Assembly (NCBI GenBank): GCA_020637805.1
Contig: JACKJU010000010.1
Coordinates: forward strand, 1 to 64,000
Reading direction: 5' to 3'
Length of the DNA: 64,000 nucleotides
From: Nitratireductor sp.
GTDB lineage: Bacteria > Pseudomonadota > Alphaproteobacteria > Rhizobiales > Rhizobiaceae
Shown here: positions 60,934 through 64,000 of the stretch, piece by piece
How the letters are laid out: each line of letters starts with the position of its first letter
Position numbering within the stretch: the first letter of the stretch is position 1
Translations under genes and position numbers: made by a program
The notes under the pieces: model-generated
Told to the model about the DNA's origin: nothing
Seen by the model: the letters and a program-made list of their open reading frames with translations, nothing else
Databases searched by the model: none

Positions 60934-62025
60934 TCAGGAGCCCCGAATCATCCGCCCGACAATGCGCGCCGTGTAGTCGACCATCGGCACAATGCGGGCA
61001 TAGTTGAGCCTTTGCGGCCCTATGATGCCGAGCGCGCCGATAACCTTCTGGTTCCCGTCGCGGTAGGGAGCAACGATCAGGGAGGAGCCCGAACGCGAGA
61101 AAAGCCGGCTTTCGGAACCTATGAAAATGCGCACACCTTCGCCTTCCTCGGCAAGCTCGATCAGCTTCATCAGGCTTTCGCGCGCTTCCAGTTCGTCGAA
61201 GAGCAGGCGAACCCGCTCGAGGTCCTCGGCCGCCTTCAGATCGCCAAGCAGGTTGGCGTGGCCGGAAACGATGAGACGGCCCGGATCACGCTCTGCGCTG
61301 CCCGCCCAGATCGCCAGCCCCTCGTCCACGAGTTTCTGGGCAAGCGAATCCAGCTCCATTCGGGCGGCATTGTGCAACTGGGCAATTCGCGCCCGTGCTT
61401 CCGACAGTGTCCGCCCGGCTATGTTGGAATTGATATAGTTTGCGGCTTCCGAAAGCGAGGAGGTGGAAATTCCCGAAGGAAGATCGATGATGCGGTTTTC
61501 AACCTGGCCGGTTTCGCCAACGATCACGCAAAGCGCTTTGGCCGGTTCCAGACGCACGAATTCGATATGCTTGAGCCGAAGGTCCTGCTTTCCGGTGGCC
61601 ACCAGCCCGGCGCTTCGCGTGAGGCCGGAAAGCATCTGGCTTGCCTCGGTAAGAACCGTTTCAAGCGAGCCGTCCCTTCCCGAGGCCTGGACCTGCGCCT
61701 CGATCGACGACCGGTCCTCGTCCGTGACGTCGCCGATTTCAAGGAAACTGTCGACGAAGAACCGCATCCCCAGTTCCGTCGGGAGGCGCCCGGCCGAGGT
61801 ATGCGGGGCATAGATCAGCCCAAGGCTCTCCAAGTCGGACATCACGTTACGGATGGTGGCTGGCGACAATCCGCCCGGAAAGCGGCGCGAGAGATTGCGC
61901 GAACCGAGCGGATCGCCACTTTCGAGATAGGATTCAACGATGAGCTGGAACACCTCGCGCGAACGCTGGTCCAGTTCCTCCATGAAATTGCCGGATCCGA
62001 TGAGCGGGCCTTGAGCCATTGTCAT
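60934..62025 (-). CDS. hrcA: Heat-inducible transcription repressor HrcA
   Basis: A 363-residue repressor that binds CIRCE elements upstream of groESL and related operons, with activity controlled by GroEL. The N-terminal winged helix (S-Y-L-E-S-G-D-P-L-G-S-R-N-L-S, L-S-P-A-T-I-R-N-V-M-S-D-L-E) and the GAF-like C-terminal domain (S-G-S-S-L-I-V-A-P-Y, G-A-L-G-I-I-G-P-Q-R-L-N-Y) are intact. No CIRCE palindrome was seen upstream, so it is probably not autoregulated here. It diverges from rph; the second Met (62019) is an alternative start. Confidence 0.94.
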   Translation of the reverse strand: MTMAQGPLIGSGNFMEELDQRSREVFQLIVESYLESGDPLGSRNLSRRFPGGLSPATIRNVMSDLESLGLIYAPHTSAGRLPTELGMRFFVDSFLEIGDVTDEDRSSIEAQVQASGRDGSLETVLTEASQMLSGLTRSAGLVATGKQDLRLKHIEFVRLEPAKALCVIVGETGQVENRIIDLPSGISTSSLSEAANYINSNIAGRTLSEARARIAQLHNAARMELDSLAQKLVDEGLAIWAGSAERDPGRLIVSGHANLLGDLKAAEDLERVRLLFDELEARESLMKLIELAEEGEGVRIFIGSESRLFSRSGSSLIVAPYRDGNQKVIGALGIIGPQRLNYARIVPMVDYTARIVGRMIRGS

Positions 62026-62206
62026 TTTTCTGCCTCTTGTTCCCGAAATCTACGTAGCGTGACAGCCAAATTCAATAAGCAGGTTGGGGCCGCTGCTGCC
62101 AGCCGGTGGCTTGCCGGATGTCGCAAGCTTGCGAAATGCCGCCTTAGGCAGTACAGGCTCCTCAACCATGCCCGTAATGGCAAGATGTACAGCAATTGGA
62201 GAAAAC

Positions 62207-62914
62207 ATGCGTCCTTCCAAACGATCCCCCGACGAAATGCGCAAGGTAACGGTGGAGCGGGGGGTGTCTCTTCATGCAGAAGGTTCATGTCTCATCAAGT
62301 TCGGCAATACCCACGTTCTTTGCACCGCCAGCCTTGAAGAAAGGGTTCCGCCCTGGCTTCGCGGCGGCGGCAAGGGCTGGGTGACCGCAGAGTATGGCAT
62401 GCTTCCGCGCTCCACCCATGACCGCATGCGCCGTGAAGCGACGGCGGGCAAGCAGTCAGGCAGGACGCTGGAAATTTCCCGTCTGATCGGCCGTTCCCTG
62501 CGCTCTGTTGTTGATCTCGAAGCCCTCGGCGAGCGTCAGATCACGGTGGACTGCGACGTGATCCAGGCCGATGGCGGTACACGCACCGCCTCGATCACCG
62601 GTGGCTGGATCGCGCTCAAGGAGTGCATTGGCTGGATGAAGCATCGCGGCATGGTACAGGATCACGTGCTCAAGGACCATGTGGCGGCCATTTCCTGCGG
62701 AATCTTCCAGGGAACCCCTGTTCTCGATCTCGACTATGACGAGGATTCGGCTGCCGAGACCGATGCGAATTTCGTCATGACCGGCTCCGGCGGCATCGTC
62801 GAGGTTCAGGGTACCGCGGAGGGAGCGCCATTCTCCGAGGAGGAGTTCCTGAAGCTCCTGTCGCTGGCACGCACCGCGATAGGCGATCTTGTCCAGCTTC
62901 AAAAGGAGGCATGA
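62207..62914 (+). CDS. rph: Ribonuclease PH
   Basis: The 235-residue phosphorolytic exoribonuclease trims tRNA 3' ends. M-R-P-S-K-R-S-P-D-E-M-R begins the protein; G-N-T-H-V-L-C-T-A-S, G-K-Q-S-G-R-T-L-E-I-S-R-L-I-G-R and L-D-L-D-Y-x-E-D-S-A-A-E-T-D-A-N-F-V-M-T (catalytic acids) follow. The ATG at 62207 has GGAGAAAAC upstream. The open frame to 62084 lies in the hrcA-rph gap. Its stop overlaps the VOC gene start (ATGA). Confidence 0.95.
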   Translation: MRPSKRSPDEMRKVTVERGVSLHAEGSCLIKFGNTHVLCTASLEERVPPWLRGGGKGWVTAEYGMLPRSTHDRMRREATAGKQSGRTLEISRLIGRSLRSVVDLEALGERQITVDCDVIQADGGTRTASITGGWIALKECIGWMKHRGMVQDHVLKDHVAAISCGIFQGTPVLDLDYDEDSAAETDANFVMTGSGGIVEVQGTAEGAPFSEEEFLKLLSLARTAIGDLVQLQKEA

Positions 62915-63327
62915 CCTTGAAAATGCCGCCCGCAATCATGGAGACGGCCCTCTACTGCGAGGATCTTGAGAAAGCCAAGCAATTCTACTGCGACGTTCTG
63001 GGGCTCGAGATCATCGCCGAAGGGGAAGGCCGCCATGTATTCTTCATGCTCGAAGGGTCGGTACTTCTGATCTTCAATCCGCAGGTGACGGACAAGCCAT
63101 CCCCGGCAGCCCGGTTTCCCGTTCCCCATCATGGTGCCAAAGGGCCGGGCCATGCCTGTTTCAGGGCGGATGGCGAAGCGCTCGACGCTTGGAGGAAACG
63201 CCTTCAGGACGCCGGTGTGGAAATCGAGGAGGAAATCACCTGGGCGAACGGGGCCAGGTCGCTCTATTTTCGCGATCCCGCCGGAAACAGCCTGGAGTTT
63301 GGTGAAGGCAGGCTCTGGAACATCTGA
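62911..63327 (+). CDS. VOC-family (glyoxalase/bleomycin-resistance-like) protein
   Basis: A 138-residue vicinal-oxygen-chelate protein: E-T-A-L-Y-C-E-D-L-E-K-A-K-Q-F-Y (about 11-26), H-G-A-K-G-P-G-H-A-C-F (about 73-83) and F-R-D-P-A-G-N-S-L-E-F at the end. The metal-type residues H/E are present at the usual places. Its ATG overlaps the rph stop and rdgB follows 55 bp later, so it is part of that operon. Substrate unknown; it could be a methylglyoxal- or antibiotic-handling enzyme. Confidence 0.87.
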   Translation: MTLKMPPAIMETALYCEDLEKAKQFYCDVLGLEIIAEGEGRHVFFMLEGSVLLIFNPQVTDKPSPAARFPVPHHGAKGPGHACFRADGEALDAWRKRLQDAGVEIEEEITWANGARSLYFRDPAGNSLEFGEGRLWNI

Positions 63328-63382
63328 ATTATCCGGAGAGGGACGGTCGAGTCCTGACTGATTTTTTCGAAACGAGGTAGAC

Positions 63383-64000
63383 ATGCGCTTTCTGACAGAA
63401 AGGGAAATCATCGTTGCAAGCCACAATGCCGGCAAGGTGGCGGAAATCAACGACCTGCTTGGCCCATATGGACTGAGTGCCCGCTCTGCGAAGGACTTCA
63501 ACCTTCCCGAGCCGGAGGAAACCGGTACGACATTCGAGGAAAATGCCTTCACCAAGGCCCATGCTGCCGCCTCGGCAACCGGGCTTCCCGCCCTGTCTGA
63601 CGATTCCGGTCTTTGCGTCGATGCTCTGGATGGCGCACCCGGTGTCTACACTGCCGATTGGGCCGAGAAGGAAGACGGTTCCGGCCGCGATTTCGACATG
63701 GCAATGCGCAAGGTGGAAGACGCGTTGCAGAAAAAGGGTGCAGTGCATCCCGAACAGCGCACGGGCCGCTTCGTCGCCGTCCTTTGCCTGTGCTGGCCGG
63801 ATGGTCATGCAGAGCATTTCAGGGGTGAGATCGAGGGAACACTTGTCTGGCCTCCGCGCGGCCAGCTCGGATTCGGCTATGATCCGGTATTCATGCCGGA
63901 GGGACACGATGTGACCTTCGGCGAAATGCCGGCGAGCGAAAAGCACGGCTGGGAAGCCGGCCGGGGTGATCTCGGTCTCTCCCACCGTGCGCGCGCCTTC
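63383..64000 (+). CDS. rdgB: XTP/dITP diphosphatase (non-canonical purine NTPase), 3' end cut by window
   Basis: The first 206 residues of a Ham1-family pyrophosphatase that removes XTP, ITP and dITP from the nucleotide pool. I-I-V-A-S-H-N-A-G-K-V-A-E-I (about 9-22), F-E-E-N-A-F-T-K-A (about 51-59), L-S-D-D-S-G-L-C-V (catalytic Asp, about 71-79) and L-G-F-G-Y-D-P-V-F are intact. The window ends inside the conserved L-S-H-R-A-R-A-F. GAGGTAGAC lies just before the ATG. It follows rph and the VOC gene; hemW is the usual next gene. Confidence 0.94.
   Translation, partial: MRFLTEREIIVASHNAGKVAEINDLLGPYGLSARSAKDFNLPEPEETGTTFEENAFTKAHAAASATGLPALSDDSGLCVDALDGAPGVYTADWAEKEDGSGRDFDMAMRKVEDALQKKGAVHPEQRTGRFVAVLCLCWPDGHAEHFRGEIEGTLVWPPRGQLGFGYDPVFMPEGHDVTFGEMPASEKHGWEAGRGDLGLSHRARAF

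Noticed and set aside
62026..62206. CIRCE element for HrcA autoregulation
   Set aside because: No TTAGCACTC-N9-GAGTGCTAA-like palindrome could be found upstream of hrcA or grpE.
1..64000. CRISPR arrays, rRNA operons, defence islands, phage structural genes
   Set aside because: No regularly spaced repeats, rRNA sequence or recognisable defence or phage structural genes were seen. Mobile signals are limited to the left edge, the IS6 remnant and the dispersed repeat.

Overview
This 64 kb window is high-GC alphaproteobacterial chromosome. Gene content and order (glnD-murJ-trpS-nfuA; tsaB-rimI-plsC-miaB-phoH-ybeY-corC; dapB-gpmA; hrcA/grpE next to rph and rdgB) suggest a member of the Hyphomicrobiales (Rhizobiales), probably of the Phyllobacteriaceae/Mesorhizobium-Hoeflea type. 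The order-level call is inferred from synteny I recognise, not from a search.

Left edge (1-332): the first 41 codons of a tyrosine integrase run off the left end. Next to them lies a 45-bp copy of the 3' half of a tRNA-Arg(CCG) gene without its 5' half. Together they mark the right boundary of an integrated element lying to the left. From 432 to about 29 kb the content is accessory and catabolic. (i) IclR regulator, hutF and hutG diverge from a TAXI-type TRAP transporter with its DUF1850 partner, a plausible formiminoglutamate/formylglutamate scavenging unit. (ii) A soxBDAG sarcosine oxidase operon, whose SoxD has lost its zinc cysteines, diverges from a GlxA-type AraC regulator. (iii) A decayed IS6-family insertion sequence. 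(iv) A class II (degradative) HMG-CoA reductase faces a leftward operon of a three-subunit molybdenum hydroxylase and a Liv-type ABC importer, controlled by a divergent TetR regulator. (v) An AGE-family sugar epimerase, a PcaF-type thiolase, a DUF2799 lipoprotein and an RsmC-like rRNA methyltransferase follow.

Middle (30.6-46.9 kb): a TetR regulator and a divergent small membrane protein share two matching palindromes. Then comes a tightly overlapping leftward nucleoside uptake and salvage operon (ABC ATPase, VOC protein, two permeases, cdd, punA, deoC, deoA). Its BMP-family binding protein lies 3 kb away with its own UUCG-loop terminator. A thioesterase, a GH25 protein, SlyX and a MOSC protein sit between them. 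A lipid/drug-type ABC exporter, dapB and gpmA follow on the plus strand.

Right part (46.9-64 kb): housekeeping genes, almost all leftward. They cover rRNA and tRNA maturation (ybeY, miaB, tsaB, rimI), envelope synthesis (plsC, murJ), Fe-S assembly (nfuA), tryptophanyl-tRNA synthetase, the nitrogen sensor glnD, and the heat-shock genes grpE and hrcA. At the end rph, a VOC gene and rdgB (cut by the window edge) run rightward. A 94-bp dispersed intergenic repeat occurs twice (41097-41190 and 52187-52280, opposite orientations). No rRNA, complete tRNA or CRISPR array was seen.
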